The notes: generated by a model from the letters alone, not told the origin. A DNA stretch of 64,000 nt from Carallia brachiata (GCA_021464245.1 JADCRB010000056.1:2121219-2185218), one strand, 5' to 3'. Positions 16,656-29,400 are shown, counted from the first letter of the stretch. Made by a program: numbers and translations.

Positions 16656-17758
16656 ATAATAGAGTAATTAAAATGAAAAAATTTAGTAAAATCGCTCAAA
16701 ACTGCTCACAGTCTTTTTTAATTGTTCGTTTAAATTCGTAATTTTCTTCATTTTTTTTCCTTTTTTATTCCGTTTGTAACCCTTCAGTTATTAAAAAAAA
16801 AATTAGCGGGGATCTGCTATCAAATGTTATTTCTTTGCAAAAACTTCACCGCTAGAATTGGCCATGTTTCAAAATCTTGATCCAAGTCTTTCCCTCAATG
16901 ATTAGCCACTAAGAAAACCATTATCTTTTCCCTTATTCCCTCTAGCTGTATCATACCCCACAACAACAAAGCGAATATTTTCCCATTTCTCCACACATGT
17001 GCATGCCATGCCCGTCCCATTGGCCATTGCCAATTTGTCACTGGTAATAAAATAGACTAAAAAGAGATTCATTACATAATAATATTTTAAGTAATATTAA
17101 AATAATTATATAATTTATTTAATAATATTTAATAATTAATTTATTTTTTAAAATTATCATCTAACAATTTATATAACTTTATTCCTATATTAATCCTACT
17201 AAAAAAAGTCTCATATAAAAAATCTCATTAATAAAAAATCTCATTAAGTATTTTTCTCCTTAAAATGACCCACAGACTCATCATACCCATTTTTGTAATA
17301 ACACCACCTTTTCTATATCTATGTGCAGCAGAATATATAAAAAATGAAAATTTTAAAGAAAATAAAATATTAAAGATGATGAAAAGGAAAGCCCATCCGC
17401 AGCATCCACTCCACCCCCACAAAACCAAACAAAAGAAAAACTAAATTAGAAAAAAAAAAAAAAAAAGAAACCGCAAAAGCAAGGGAATAGAAAAGAAGCA
17501 TGTAAAAGTGGAGAATCCAACGGTGGAGGGACAACCATCCGCGGAGACACGGAGCCGCTCTCGCCCAATTCTTTGGAATCTCACCCTCCCTTCTTAGTCC
17601 CAACAAAAACAAACCTTACCCACAAAAACAATACACACTCGCACCCACCCACCCACCCACTATCAAACTAACCCAACTCTAGTTAAATTCTTACTCCAGA
17701 GAAATTTACACCCAACCCAACACCCGCTCTGGAGCCATCTTCATCTGCCTTGTGTGCT
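16656..17758. other. Intergenic region upstream of the LBD gene
   Basis: AT-rich, with another copy of the dispersed AT-rich repeat at about 17085-17190. The last 350 bases become C/A-rich and GC-balanced, with a CACCCACCCACCCACCCAC run near 17642-17660, consistent with promoter sequence of the downstream gene. Minus-strand open frames here are poly-F/low-complexity and are not supported. Confidence 0.4.
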
Positions 17759-17766
17759 TATATATA
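17759..17766 (+). promoter_or_regulatory. Probable TATA box of the LBD gene
   Basis: TATATATA lies about 210 bases before the LBD start codon and is followed by a CT-rich leader typical of plant 5' untranslated regions. The transcription start is inferred at about 30 bases downstream. Confidence 0.5.
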
Positions 17767-17976
17767 CATGTCTATCTCTCTTTCCTCTGCCTTACAATCT
17801 TAATTCTCCTCCTCTTTTCTGCAATCTTTTCTGCAATCGTTTCTTCCAAGCTAAATTTTTTCTTACTTCATTGTGATTATTTCTTAAAAGGCAAAGCAGC
17901 TAATCTTGAGATATTAGTTTCTCTGTTTTTTCATGTGAGAAGGGAAATCGAGGGCGGATATAGAGAGAAAATTGAA

Positions 17977-18808
17977 ATGAGTTGCAACGGGTGCAGAGTG
18001 CTACGCAAAGGATGCAGCGAGACCTGTATTTTGCGTCCGTGCTTGCAATGGATTGAAAGCCCTGAAGCCCAAGGCCACGCCACCGTTTTCGTCGCCAAGT
18101 TTTTTGGCCGCGCCGGCCTTATGTCTTTCATCTCCGCCGTCCCTGAAAGCCAGCGTCCTTGTTAGTATATATCATAATAACAATAATAATTAAACCTTTT
18201 CCAAAGAAGTGAAAAAAGGCAATTTTTATTGAGATCCTTTGTTTTTTTTTTCTTTTTCTTGTGTTTCAGCTTTGTTTCAATCTTTGTTATTTGAAGCCTG
18301 CGGTAGAACTGTAAATCCAGTAAATGGCGCCGTCGGCCTCCTATGGACCGGAAACTGGCACGTCTGCCAAGCCGCCGTGGAGACGGTGCTACGAGGCGGA
18401 ACGTTGCGGGCGATGCCCGAGCTACTCACCGGAGGATCGCCGGACTACGAATCGTCGGAGGCAGAGGCGCTCTGCGCGGACATGTGGAAAGTCCAGGAAG
18501 CTGTTCCGGCTCATCACCATTCCCGGTTCTCGAGCTCGAGATCCAAAGTCTCGCCGAAACGGAAACGAAACGCCGAACAACCGATTCTGACAAATCAGCT
18601 GCAACCGAACGACCTGGATCTCCGCCTGACGCCGACCATCTCGCCGAAAGTTTCCCCGCAAAACAAGCCGGAGCCGCGGCGGCCGGGGACTCCATCCATG
18701 AACTCGGAGGAGTCGGTGACCACGACGGCGACCTGCTTCGAGAGCGGGGCAGTGGGTGATCAATACGGACATGGAGGAGAGAGAAAGTTACTAAATCTGT
18801 TCGTTTAG
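17977..18808 (+). CDS. LBD38-like: LOB-domain (AS2/LOB) transcription factor, class II, LBD37/38/39 type
   Basis: Plant-specific nuclear DNA-binding protein. There are two exons, 17977-18160 and 18270-18808, with a GT-AG intron of 109 bp, giving 240 residues. The LOB domain opens with the zinc-finger-like block C-x2-C-x6-C-x3-C at Cys3, Cys6, Cys13 and Cys17 ([16 protein letters not shown]), followed by [34 protein letters not shown] and [17 protein letters not shown]. There is no class I leucine-zipper-like coil, which places it in class II. Arabidopsis LBD37, 38 and 39 repress anthocyanin genes and respond to nitrogen; a similar role is an inference. The C-terminal part is Ser/Pro-rich and ends KLLNLFV. 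The frame is open upstream to 17752, but the ATG at 17977 gives the exact family N terminus. Coding sequence is clearly more GC-rich than the surroundings and intact. Confidence 0.95.
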
Positions 18809-19117
18809 AGACAGAGGGAGAGAGAGTTAAAGGTTTTTTTTGGGGGGGTTCTCTTCTATTTTGTGAAGCTGACGTTCACTGCTTTCGCTAGATCGGTGTA
18901 ATATTATTATTAATTTTTGACGGAATTTTCCGGTTTAGTCTTCCCGGAAACGAAATCCGGCGAGTTTGCCCTTTTCCGGTTAATTACCGGCGGAGGATTT
19001 CTCTTGCTGCTATGCCACAGAGAAAAATGAGTTTGCTGGTAATTTCCCTTTTTTTTTCCTTAATCATTATCTTGTGTTGTGCCTAATGTGTAGTTATAAC
19101 TGCAATAATGTGACATT

Positions 19118-19123
19118 AATAAA
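19118..19123 (+). terminator. Possible poly(A) signal of the LBD gene
   Basis: AATAAA occurs 310 bases after the stop codon within AT-rich sequence. It is the first clear canonical hexamer downstream. Confidence 0.4.
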
Positions 19124-20594
19124 TCATATTAATTAGTTTCATCAATTTTTTTCCCTGTTACTCTATGTTTTTGGTTTATGATTATTTCTAAATATTGATT
19201 GTTAAAAATTGAAATCCCAACTTAGCCACCAAGATCCTCCTAAAGAGAGAGTTGGAGAACGGGGCTTAGGTTCAAATTTCGACTTCTTAAAAAAAAATTA
19301 CTCACTAAATACATTTGAGAATTTTTCATTTGTCTTAAAAGGCAACAGGCGAAGAGTAGCCGTAGGAGGCTATATATTTCTTTGTCACTGGCGCTTGCAC
19401 CAAATCTCTTTTTCTTGAATAATTTTTTTGTAACCTAAAAGCATTAATGATTTGCTCGTCCAATTTAACACGCATGACTAACCAAACGAATTAATTAGTT
19501 AGTTGATTGCCTCTTCGTTTAATCTTCTCTCGTTTTGGAATCTAGCTCTAGAGCTTAGGTCTTCAAGAAATGGGATGCAAGTACTTACTCGAAAGAAGAA
19601 GAAGTGGAATGCGAGATGTTAAAAAGATGAAATTTTTAAAAGATACTTCAGTAATTAGAATATAGATTTATATTTTAAAAGTTTAGAATTTAAATTTTAA
19701 GGAGAGAGGTTAGTTTTATAAAAAATAAAGTAATTACTGTCATTATATAATTTATGATCTAATTAACCTCTTAATGAATAAAAAAAATTGAAATCCTTTC
19801 TTTGTATTTTTTTTACGAGGAAATTATATCTTATTAAATTCGTGTATGAAAATGGACGATCCATCTATCTCATTAACATTCTAGTTCAGACTAGAAATCA
19901 TTCTTAAGATTTAGTTTCATAGTGGATCAAGTGTAACTACTCATATGTATAACAGTGTATGGATGCGGCACTTGGACATTTCAAACTTTTTCAAGCTGTG
20001 AAAAATATGATTTTGTTACTTCGTTTTAGACACAAGCGATTCCTCTGTTTATCATAGCAACACCAATAAAATTACTGAAATTTTTTCCTTTGTCTATTCA
20101 AGGTTTATTGGGTCATAAGCTTAACAATGAAATAATTTTTTTTTATCATAAACCCCATATTCTTTTTCAAATTAAAATCTAAAATATCTAAAATAAAAAT
20201 CTAAATTTTAACTATTTATGTAAAGTTCTATCCTTTGGAGAGCCCAAATTAAACCAATCTTAAACGGATATACTACTAATCAAGTTGACTAATTATCAAG
20301 TAATAAAAATAATAATTTTGACTCCATGGCTAGAATCAAACCACTCAGTCCACGAAGGTAAAACATCTTATCACATAGACACAAATTTTACATTGATACA
20401 GATTTATTTATTTAACCGATAATTATACATTTTTTGTATTCAATATTTTTTTAACCTAAAAAGTGTTGTTATGTGCTTTTTTTTATATTGATGCTGATTA
20501 TTCTTTAGGGGACACCCCACTCATCAAAATTTAGACTTCTAGGTATTGAGTTCTAATATAAGAAAGGGAATGGACGGGATTTATAAGAGAAAAA
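19124..20594. other. Intergenic AT-rich sequence
   Basis: No coding potential is found. Short open frames are AT-driven. Segment 20500-20560 is slightly more GC-balanced but not recognisable. Confidence 0.4.
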
Positions 20595-21495
20595 AGCTTA
20601 CATCTACAGGGATGAAGCCAAAAAAAAATTTTAAAAGGGGCAAATTTGTATGTATACTTATAATAATAAAATTAATTTAAATAATAAAAATAAACAATTA
20701 TATTAACTATTTTGAGTAATAAATATTATAATTATATATTGTGATTTTTAATATTTTAAAATTATTTTTTTGTATATTATCAAATATATTTTTTTATATA
20801 AGTAATAATTGAATTATTTAGTCATTTATCTCTTATGTGATTGCACAATAGATTCTTTGTGATGTTTATTGTAGAAAGTACAGTTTTTTTTTTTGCATAA
20901 CCCGTGTAACCAATAAAATTAAAGTCTATTTTGTAAATCAATACATGTTCAAATATATAATGCATTTTTAAATATTTTTTTAATGTCAATTATTAGTAAT
21001 TTGTTTCATTAAAGGATTAAATATTTCTCAAAAGACTTTATAAAAATAAGAAAAATTTATTCAAATACTTTTAAAAGTAAATGATTTGATAGAATAACTC
21101 AGCGTATGAGACTCTTACATTTAATAAGATTTAATTTTAAAAAATAAAATAGTGAACTATCATACTAAAAAAGAAAACATTTAAAAAACAAAAAAAAAGC
21201 AATTCTCAAAAAAAAAAAAAAAGCAGCATTTGGCTGGCCCTCAAAGAGCAAAATCAAAAAAAATAATTTATTTATGCTACTGCCATCCTCAAATAAAAAA
21301 TTTTTAAAAAAAGAGCATTTTAACCAAATCACGATTTAAAGGATTTAAAGACTCGAACTCGGAAGCTATGGGAAGAGGGGCAAAGTGCCCCTTACCAGCT
21401 AACCTGGTGGTGGCAATATTTAGTAAACCATTTTAATAAACATTAATTCAATTGGAGGGGGGGGGGGGAGCTCCAATGTGCCTTCATCCCTAATT
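20595..21495. mobile_element. Probable inverted-repeat element with GGGATGAAG ends
   Basis: The left end ACAGGGATGAAGCCAAAAA (about 20607) matches the reverse complement of the right end, which reads TTAGGGATGAAGGCACATTG (about 21476-21495). Inside are poly-A runs, a block reading AAGAGGGGCAAAGTGCCCCT (about 21373) and a poly-G run at 21458-21468. No coding region is present. The ends match over only about ten bases, so the boundary call is tentative. Confidence 0.4.
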
Positions 21496-22751
21496 ATGTA
21501 TATATCCCGGATATAATGAGTCTTTTAATGGATAAAATAAATATTCATGCTTGTTAGGATGAAATTATACATTTTAATAAATTCGTTAAATTTATCACAC
21601 CGACTGTTGAATGGATATTATTAAGCCTATCCTATTTCTTAATGAAAAATTTGCGTCTAGAAGGGGACCAAAGCTAAGCTAGCTAATTCAAACCTTGACC
21701 TGCGTAACGTGGCAAAGATAAGCTAAAGAATATCAAAGGTTCAATATTATTGGAGGAACGTAAGATAGTTTCAGCGAGAGAAAAATAATGAATTAGGTTT
21801 GATAATAGACATACTGTTCTGATAATCTGATCCACTCTGTACTTATCCACAACTGCGCCATAAACTTTAGAAAGTTGACAAAATAGTTTTCAGCCCTTCA
21901 AAAAAGAGTTGGGGTCACCTGCCTGCTCCCTCCTTTAGCTTACCGCTGTTTTTAATTGGACCCTTTCGGCCATACCTTCTTCTGTTGTATAACAATTATT
22001 GCTTGTTTATAAAATGTGAGAGAGAGAGACAGAGAGAGGGAGAGAGCAAAAGTTAAGCTTACTCGAATAAATTAACGTAATTTTATATTAACTAAAAAAA
22101 ATTCATAACCTGTAATATAAATTAACGTAATTTTATATTAAATTTTGAAAAACCTTGAAATTTAGTATATGTGAAATTCGATAAATTGGAGACTTAATGT
22201 ATTTGAGATTTAATATATGTGAAACTTGATAAACTTGAAACTTAATTTAGGTAAATCAAAATTTGATGCCCCAAATCTTGAAATACCCAAATGATTCATG
22301 ACCTAGAAAATTCAAAATTCTCATGAATTTCAAACTAAAAATACTCAAATGACCAGAAAATCGATAAACTTAATTTCCGTAAACCTAAAATTTGAATAGC
22401 ATCACTAGGTAAGAGTAATTTAGTGAGAAAATATTTTTTTTAATAATTTAGATTGGTTATTTTTAAAAAATTAATTGATTTTTTTTTATATTTATAACTC
22501 CTTCAAGTGTAATAATTTTCTTTAAATTCAAAATACTTAAAATTTACATGACTTAATATACCAAAAAAAAAACTTATGTGCTTGATTTTAATTTTATTAA
22601 TTTCTTGAATAAAATAAAATTAATAATTTTATAAACGTATTATTAATTTTTATAATAAAAATTAAAATCGAGATATTTATTGGTATTTTATACAAAATAA
22701 TCCGACTTAAACTCGGCCCTGCGGCCTTGTCAGAGCTGAGCCCTCGAGTGG

Positions 22752-22753
<2 letters not shown>
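21496..22753. other. Intergenic sequence
   Basis: The region holds a GA-rich run (22017-22045) and a direct repeat of AAATTAACGTAATTTTATAT at about 22069 and 22121. A series of loosely repeated AAACTTGATAAA-like phrases follows (22150-22400). No gene is supported. Confidence 0.4.

Positions 22754-22785
<32 letters not shown>
22754..22785. repeat. (GA)16 microsatellite
   Basis: Uninterrupted GA run at the start of a GC-balanced island. Confidence 0.95.
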
Positions 22786-22787
<2 letters not shown>

Positions 22788-23100
22788 CGGCTTTTGGAGA
22801 AGTGGAGAGATGGAGGAAGAGGAATCCCAAATGGCGTGGGGCCTACAAAATTGCAGGTTCTACGTCTCCCTCTCTGCCAATGGGGTACAGGCAGTACGGC
22901 CCACGTCAGCTTCGATTCTGGCTGCCTCTTTGTGGAGAAAGGAAAATTATCTTTTTGTGCTTTGTGGTGGGCCTCTCATTGGACGTTTTCAGGTCTCTAT
23001 TCCGTGTCTTTCCCTTTCCTCCACTTATTAAGGTCATTATTAAATCTCCTATATTGGAGGGTGGTGGGATCCACGTCATCGGCATCACCAAGAAACCATT
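22786..23100. promoter_or_regulatory. GC-balanced island with ACGT-core motifs, no gene recognised
   Basis: It contains CCAATGGGGT, CCCACGTCAGC, TCATTGGACG and TCCACGTCATCGG, i.e. CCAAT and ACGT-core (bZIP-type) elements close together, next to a GA microsatellite. Three plus-strand frames of 73-134 codons overlap here in all phases, which argues for base composition rather than coding. A promoter or untranslated exon is possible. The island at 13060-13400 has a similar arrangement. Confidence 0.3.
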
Positions 23101-24514
23101 TTTTTTTTCCTTTTTTTTTCACAACATCTGATTATGGATGAGGCTTGATCATAATTGGGGATAAATAATGATTATGTATCGTGTATGACAAATATAATTA
23201 TAATTTGTATGTATAATAATAATGATATATGTATGTAAATATCTCACTTATTTTAAGTGAAATATTTGACAGTTAAAATTTTTAATTAAAATATTTATAA
23301 TTTAATTTTTAATTTTAATCCTTATTAATTGAATTTTTTTTATAATGGTAGATTACATTCACTAAGACAAAAAAAAATGTATAAATATAATTGCCAATTT
23401 TTTAATATATATATATATATTATATGTCAAAATTTAATATTTTTAAGTAATTCATGCTTTAATTTATAGAATTATATCTTTATTTTTATTATTTATAAAA
23501 TAATGCTACTACATCCGCATTTTAAAGTTAAAAACCTCTAAAACTTGAAAAAAAAAAAAGTGAGAAAGGAGAAATTAGTATAGCTCGAGATGCCAGCCTA
23601 TATAGTGATTTGATGTATTTTTTTTAGTTAACTTAAGTTTGAATTTTTGTCTTATCATTCTTTTAATATGTGAAGATATCTTATTTGATGTAAATTTAAA
23701 AGATCTAATTAAAGTATAAATGTTAAATTAAATTTGACAATCTTTATATATAAATGTTAAAGTAGATTTGACAATCTTTATAATTAACTGTAGTAAAACC
23801 TCATTTGGACTAACAATACTGCAGCGGTGAATCTTCCCTATTCGAAAAGTTAAATAAAAGTGCCGAGTGACCTCAATCTTAGCCTATAGGCACAGGCCAT
23901 GATCAATATTTTTACTATACATTTTTTGTTTTGTTCTTGACAAAAAACAAGAGAGATTGTTATTAGCCAGAAGGAAGAAATTCAGGCCGTCCCTTTTTCA
24001 ATGCTGCGTCTCGCCGCATTTGCGTGTGCATGTGGAACCCACGGCGTATTTCCCCCACTTTCAACTTTCAAGTTTCAGCTTTATTCTAAAAAAAAATAAT
24101 TTCAAGTTTCAGCATTGGTTCGTTGCCACTCACTCTAGCCAAAGGCCCTGATTAACTTTGTTTCAATTTTTTCTTTAAAAAAATTTTTCAACCAATTCTC
24201 CAATCTCCATGAATTGCATTGGATGATCATATCAATTGAGACGACAAACTCTCTGTCTTATGATTCAGATATTCCTCCTAGCAGGCAAAGTCTGATAATA
24301 TTTGTCACATGGGTGGATTTGGTAATCAATTTGTTCAAGTTGCAGCACACAAATTTCCCTTGAAAACAAATATCTCAAGATAGGAGATCAAGTGGTGGAA
24401 AATTCAATGATGGGGTCGATAGCTTTCAATTGTTTATTGAAATGTTGCAAGTTGCCAAGCAAGTTGTCACAGTGGGTCTACTTGTAAAATGGAAGATGAC
24501 GACGTTTTTTTCTT
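23101..24514. other. Intergenic AT-rich sequence
   Basis: Poly-T runs, a (TA)n tract at 23406-23420 and AT-rich sequence. A direct repeat of AAATTTGACAATCTTTATA-like sequence occurs at about 23730 and 23764. No gene is seen. Confidence 0.4.
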
Positions 24515-24522
24515 AAATTTTT

Positions 24523-25625
24523 AGAATAAATATTAATTTGACCCACCACGTTTTACTTTATTTTAAATTTCACCCATAATATTTTTTTTTGTTAAATTTG
24601 GTTCATAACGTTAGGTCCGTTAGTTTAATTTGGTCCTTCCGTCCATAACGCCGTTAACTCTACTGACGTGGCATGATGAAATTTGACACATCATTAATTT
24701 TTTTACGTCAGCATGTCACGTCAATATCTGTTACTGACGTGACTTAGGTATAAAGACTAATTTGACTCATAAGATTTCAGTTTATTTTAAATTTCACTCA
24801 TAATATTTTTTTTGTTAAAATTAGTCCATAACGTTATATATTTTAGTCTAATTTGATTTTTTCATACATAACGTTGTTAACTCAGCAAATATAATGCGAC
24901 GGAGTATGACACATCAATAATTTTCGTCTATGTCTACATGTCACATTTGCAGTAAAATTTTAAAATCCAAATCAAACATTTATACTGAAAATTACACTTT
25001 GCAAATTTAAACAAAATAAAAAACTAAAATTCATAAATATATACCAACTTGAATACCTTTGTTTTTTTTATAAAAAAAATAAATTAATAAAATTCAACAA
25101 AAGTTATTGTTATCTTTAATTTTGATTTTTTTCTTTTCTGTTGTTGTCACTATTTTCTCGTCAAACTATCGCCGCCGCTTCCAACCACCATTAGCATTGC
25201 CAGTACAGAGCCATCTCTTTGAAAAAAAATTAATGACGTGTCAAATTCTGTCACGCTACATCAGCGAAGTTAACGACGTTATGTACGAAAAAATCAAATT
25301 AGACTAAAAGATATAACATTATGGATCAATTTTAATAAAAAAAACGTTATGAGTGAAATTTAAAATAAACTGAAACCTTGTGGGTTAAATTAACCTTTAT
25401 ACTTATGTCACGTCAGCAACAGATGTTGACGTGACATGCTGACATGGAAAAACTGATGACGTGTAAAATTTCGTCATGTCACGTCAGTAAGGTTAACGAT
25501 GTTATGGACGGAGGACTAAATTAGACTAACGGACTTAACGTTATGGATCAAATTTAATAAAAAAATGTTATGAATAAAATTTAAAATAAGGTAAAATATA
25601 GTAAGTCAAATTGACATTTATTTCT
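24523..25625. mobile_element. 1.1 kb fold-back transposon with duplicated arms and target-site duplication
   Basis: The two ends are long inverted repeats of roughly 400-440 bases each: the left arm starts AGAATAAATATTAATTTGAC and the right arm, reversed, AGAAATAAATGTCAATTTGAC-like. Each arm is itself a tandem dimer with a period of about 224 bases (AATTTGACCCACCACG at 24534 and AATTTGACTCATAAG at 24758), so the layout is unit-unit / spacer / inverted unit-inverted unit. Flanks carry AAATTTTT at 24515-24522 and 25626-25633, an 8 bp target duplication (9 bp if one neighbouring T is counted). The central 260 bases are non-coding as far as I can see. A Mutator-like or hAT-like non-autonomous element fits; no transposase is present. 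Confidence 0.85.
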
Positions 25626-25633
25626 AAATTTTT

Positions 25634-26353
25634 CGATAGCATGTTTGGCTTTTGAGATTCTGAATTGTGGGTTTGCCTTGCCTTTTTTTTTTTTTTTAAA
25701 TCAAGATTTGTTAACACATTCTTTCTTTTACTACACCAACATTTGTTTGTCTAAGTAAAAAAAATTTAATTCTTATCAAATAAGATCTTTAGTTCAAGTT
25801 TTATATATGAACAAAAAAAGGGCATTATGAGAGTTCCTCCGACGAGAGATCCGACAAAAATTTGAATTGGATAAATTGAGATTGAATATAATTTCTAAGT
25901 ATTAGATCTAACTTAAAAAAAAAAAAAATTTTTCACTTCTGCTATTCTTTAAAGGGGTATATTCAACTATAACCTTCATTGGAAAGATTTGGTGCTTGTC
26001 GTCTTCAAGAGACATCTGGCCCTTCAGCAAATTTTGAAGTCACTACAAGCTTATTTACTCTAATAGATTAAGGATGATAAAAACAAAAACTCTAATAGAT
26101 TAATTGCTGATGATTATTGATATAAAAAATTACAATGACTTCTTAACGAGGTCATACTCTAATCCACAAAAATCTCCCGTCAAATTATCATACAATTATT
26201 GGTTTGCAGAAATCTTAAGTGACAATAAAGACTACAAAGGGGTTAAAAATAGTTATAATAGCGTTATCTCAATTGCGTCTATTCTGCATCAAGATAGATG
26301 GCATCTATGTACGCGGATGGAACCTTGGAGCTCCCAATAGATACGAAATAGAG
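25634..26353. other. Intergenic sequence
   Basis: Poly-T and poly-A runs and AT-rich sequence. No gene is supported. Confidence 0.35.
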
Positions 26354-26477
26354 GACTCTACAATCGTTGATACGCTTAGCTATAGTGTCTACCAAGAAAA
26401 TAAAAAAACCAAGTAGACTCTACAATCGTTGATACGCTTAGCTATAGTGTCTACCAAGAAAATAAAAAGACCAAGTA
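26354..26477. repeat. Near-perfect tandem duplication, period 62 bp
   Basis: 26354-26415 and 26416-26477 both start GACTCTACAATCGTTGATAC and end CCAAGTA, differing at a single base in the A-rich part (AAAAAAACC versus AAAAAGACC). This indicates a very recent duplication or an assembly artefact. Confidence 0.95.
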
Positions 26478-29400
26478 TATAACAGTCTAAGCTAAAGTTT
26501 GTGACACACTTGCTTTGAAGGGAAAGCTCTGGCTTTAAAGGCCCTTTGATTGCTTTCTACCCATAATATCCAGCAAATAAAAGGTGGAAGGAGATTGCAG
26601 ATAATACTTAACATTTTTGGTTAAACATCCCAGACTTGTTTGGAGAAAGAATAATGCAATAATAAAATGGTTTGTGTCCTTATTCGACCGCGAGCACAGA
26701 CAACAGTGATTAACATCGAATCAGCCACTTTGCTGATGGTTCTTTATTTTCAAACGTCTGCCTATGCAGGCCAATAACACGAGGGAAAATCTTTGAAATA
26801 GTAACAAAATGATATAAATAATTGGATTGTCAAATTTACGAAAAAAAAAATATCATATGGCTTGCTCTGGCATGAAATGCTATGATGTCAGAGGTTAGAA
26901 ACTTCAACCATACTGTTTTGGAAGGGAAGTCTGTGACTGATTGAGCAGAGACAATTAAGAGATGAGGGACTGATAATAATTAATGCTTTCGCATTTTAGA
27001 TAATGGAAGCCACATGAAGGTTACAAATTCAAAAAGGATGTTGATAACCAGTTCCTTACCATGATCTTGGCCATTTCGGAAACTTCTGTGCTGATGAAAG
27101 TAGTGAAATTTAGAGTCTCTATTATGTTCAAATATGGTAAAGTGAAGCAGAAGGAAAATGTGCTGCTTTGAGTTATGACAGAACAGAAGCAATGGAACTT
27201 GAGTTTGATTATGGTAAGTGATAGTAAAAGGGATGTTAATTACTGAAAGTGGATGCATTAATAAGATCTATAGATGATTTGCTTACAACAATATCTACTG
27301 AGTTTTGCTCATATTTTCAGCAAAGGTTACTCAGAACCTTCAAGTAAAATCTGCACAGAAGTTCTGAAAGTTCTTATGATGGAAAACAAATTCCCTCTAA
27401 GTTTGGATGAAATCACAAATCTGTTTTCAGCTGCAAAATTTGATGTCAATATTAATTATGGCAGAAACTTTAACACATGCAGCCTTCTTCATCAGCTCAG
27501 AATCTCACAATCAGTCTTCACTTTTGCCCTCTCAGCTCTAGGAGAAGTGAAGCTCAGCGAAAATTTTGCAAAACGTTTGAAGAGGATTAACTTTAGAAGC
27601 CCCAAAACGACTATTACATGATTTTATTTTCGATTTTTCTGTTTTCCTTTTTTTTTTTTCTGTCAAATTTTCAAATTTAATTGTCACATTGTTCTGACAA
27701 GTCACGAATTGTGTGCTGATCTAACATACCTCGGTCAAGTTACAAATCGACAATGTTTATTAGATCGAATATTGACAGTCACACTGTAAAATTATACGTT
27801 TCAGTTATATGCAATAACGTTCATAATTTTTGTAATAATAATTATATTTTGTGCAACAAAAATAAACAATTTATTTTTTTTACACAAAATAATGTATGTA
27901 ATTACAAAAAATCTCTGTGTTATTGTAAAATAATAGAATGTATGATTGAAATATATAGTATCACCACATGACCACATGATGGAACCTATTAGACCAAAGA
28001 AATTTTAAAAGATTTGATTGGAGGTTGACAATATAAATATATTTTTAACAAGAAATAAACAATAACCATTTTACGGTCTTGTACAAAAATATGACGCTGC
28101 ATTCACGGCAAAATGTAAGTTATTTGGGTTATTATATTGAATGGTCGATAGAGTAAATTTCAGCTGTCCAACGAAAATTATCAGGCCGTGTAAAAATTTA
28201 CTGAGAAAAAAGGTTTAACTCTTGTGGTCGCCTTAATAAAAACTTAAATTTATGACCTTACAGTACTATGGAGGTTTTCTAAAAGTGACGGTGGATAAGA
28301 TAAAAATTGACTGCACAAGAATTCCGTCACTTTTCCCTCACCACACACGGTATGTCCCAGAAATGGGACAGTGTATACCAAGACATTGTTGGCTGCAGTT
28401 TGAAACTGAAGTTCGTGCACCGGGTAGTGAAGAGTCTAGGGGTTCGAATCGAATCTGAGGCTTAGCTCGAGCACTGACGAAACTAGATAAAAATTAAGAA
28501 CAAAAAATTATTGTGCGCGTCTCTATTTATTAAAGCCATGTTTAGTATGGTGGTGGGACCTGCGTTGTGGTAGCATAATTATATTTTTAAACATAAAAAT
28601 AATTTTTTTTTTTTTGTTTGATAACTGTTTTCAAATTATATTTGCCAGACATGATGGCCATCAAAATCTCAATTTCAAAAAATAAACTTGGGTATAGTTT
28701 TTGAGAATATTGAGAAACGAAATGACCCTACAAAATTTTGAGTTAAGTAGACATAATTAATCTTATCGATTTTGGGTCAAAATAATTTACATCATAACAA
28801 GATATAACTTTCATTATTCAATTAAACACTACAATAAAACAAAATAATAAAATGAACATTACAACTCATTAATTGGTCGAATATTATTTATATAACATGA
28901 AATGAAAATAGTAGTTAAATTTTTGAACATGAAATAAATTTTTAATCATGTTCTTTATAGTCATTTTACATACCGACAACTATTTTAGAAATATTTTTTT
29001 AAAATTTAAATTTTATCAGATTTTTCATTGTTTTTTTTTACCACTATTACCAAATAATCTACAACTTTAAGCAATAGTATTTTTAGTCTTAGCATTTTGT
29101 CCACAGTATTTTATCTCACAAACAGGGCTTAAGATTGGCAGCAAAGATTTCTTGGTTGTAGATACTGTAAAAATTTTCACGAATGAAGTCGTAATCCGTT
29201 AATTTGTAATGTGCACGGCCTAAGTAAGATTACGAAAATTAATTTGGCCCTCAAGTTGAAGATATTACGATTTAGGATTCTCAATTTTGTTTTTATTTTC
29301 AGTGTGTTTGGAAAAAGATAATTTAAGAAAGAACAATCTAAGAAAAAAATAAAATATTTTGATTAAAAATTAAAAGTCAAAAAGAACGAAAATAATAAAT

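Noticed and set aside
17752..17976. N-terminal extension of the LBD gene
   Set aside because: The frame is open upstream, but it overlaps the TATA box and leader and adds a hydrophobic stretch not found in LOB-domain proteins, which begin at MSCNGCR.
22727..23141. Overlapping plus-strand frames of 73-134 codons
   Set aside because: All three phases are open at once, the GA microsatellite supplies part of them, and no domain is recognisable. Composition explains them.
28434..28460. SINE-like element suggested by GGTTCGAATC
   Set aside because: There is a B-box word but no A box at the proper distance, no poly-A tail and no flanking duplication.
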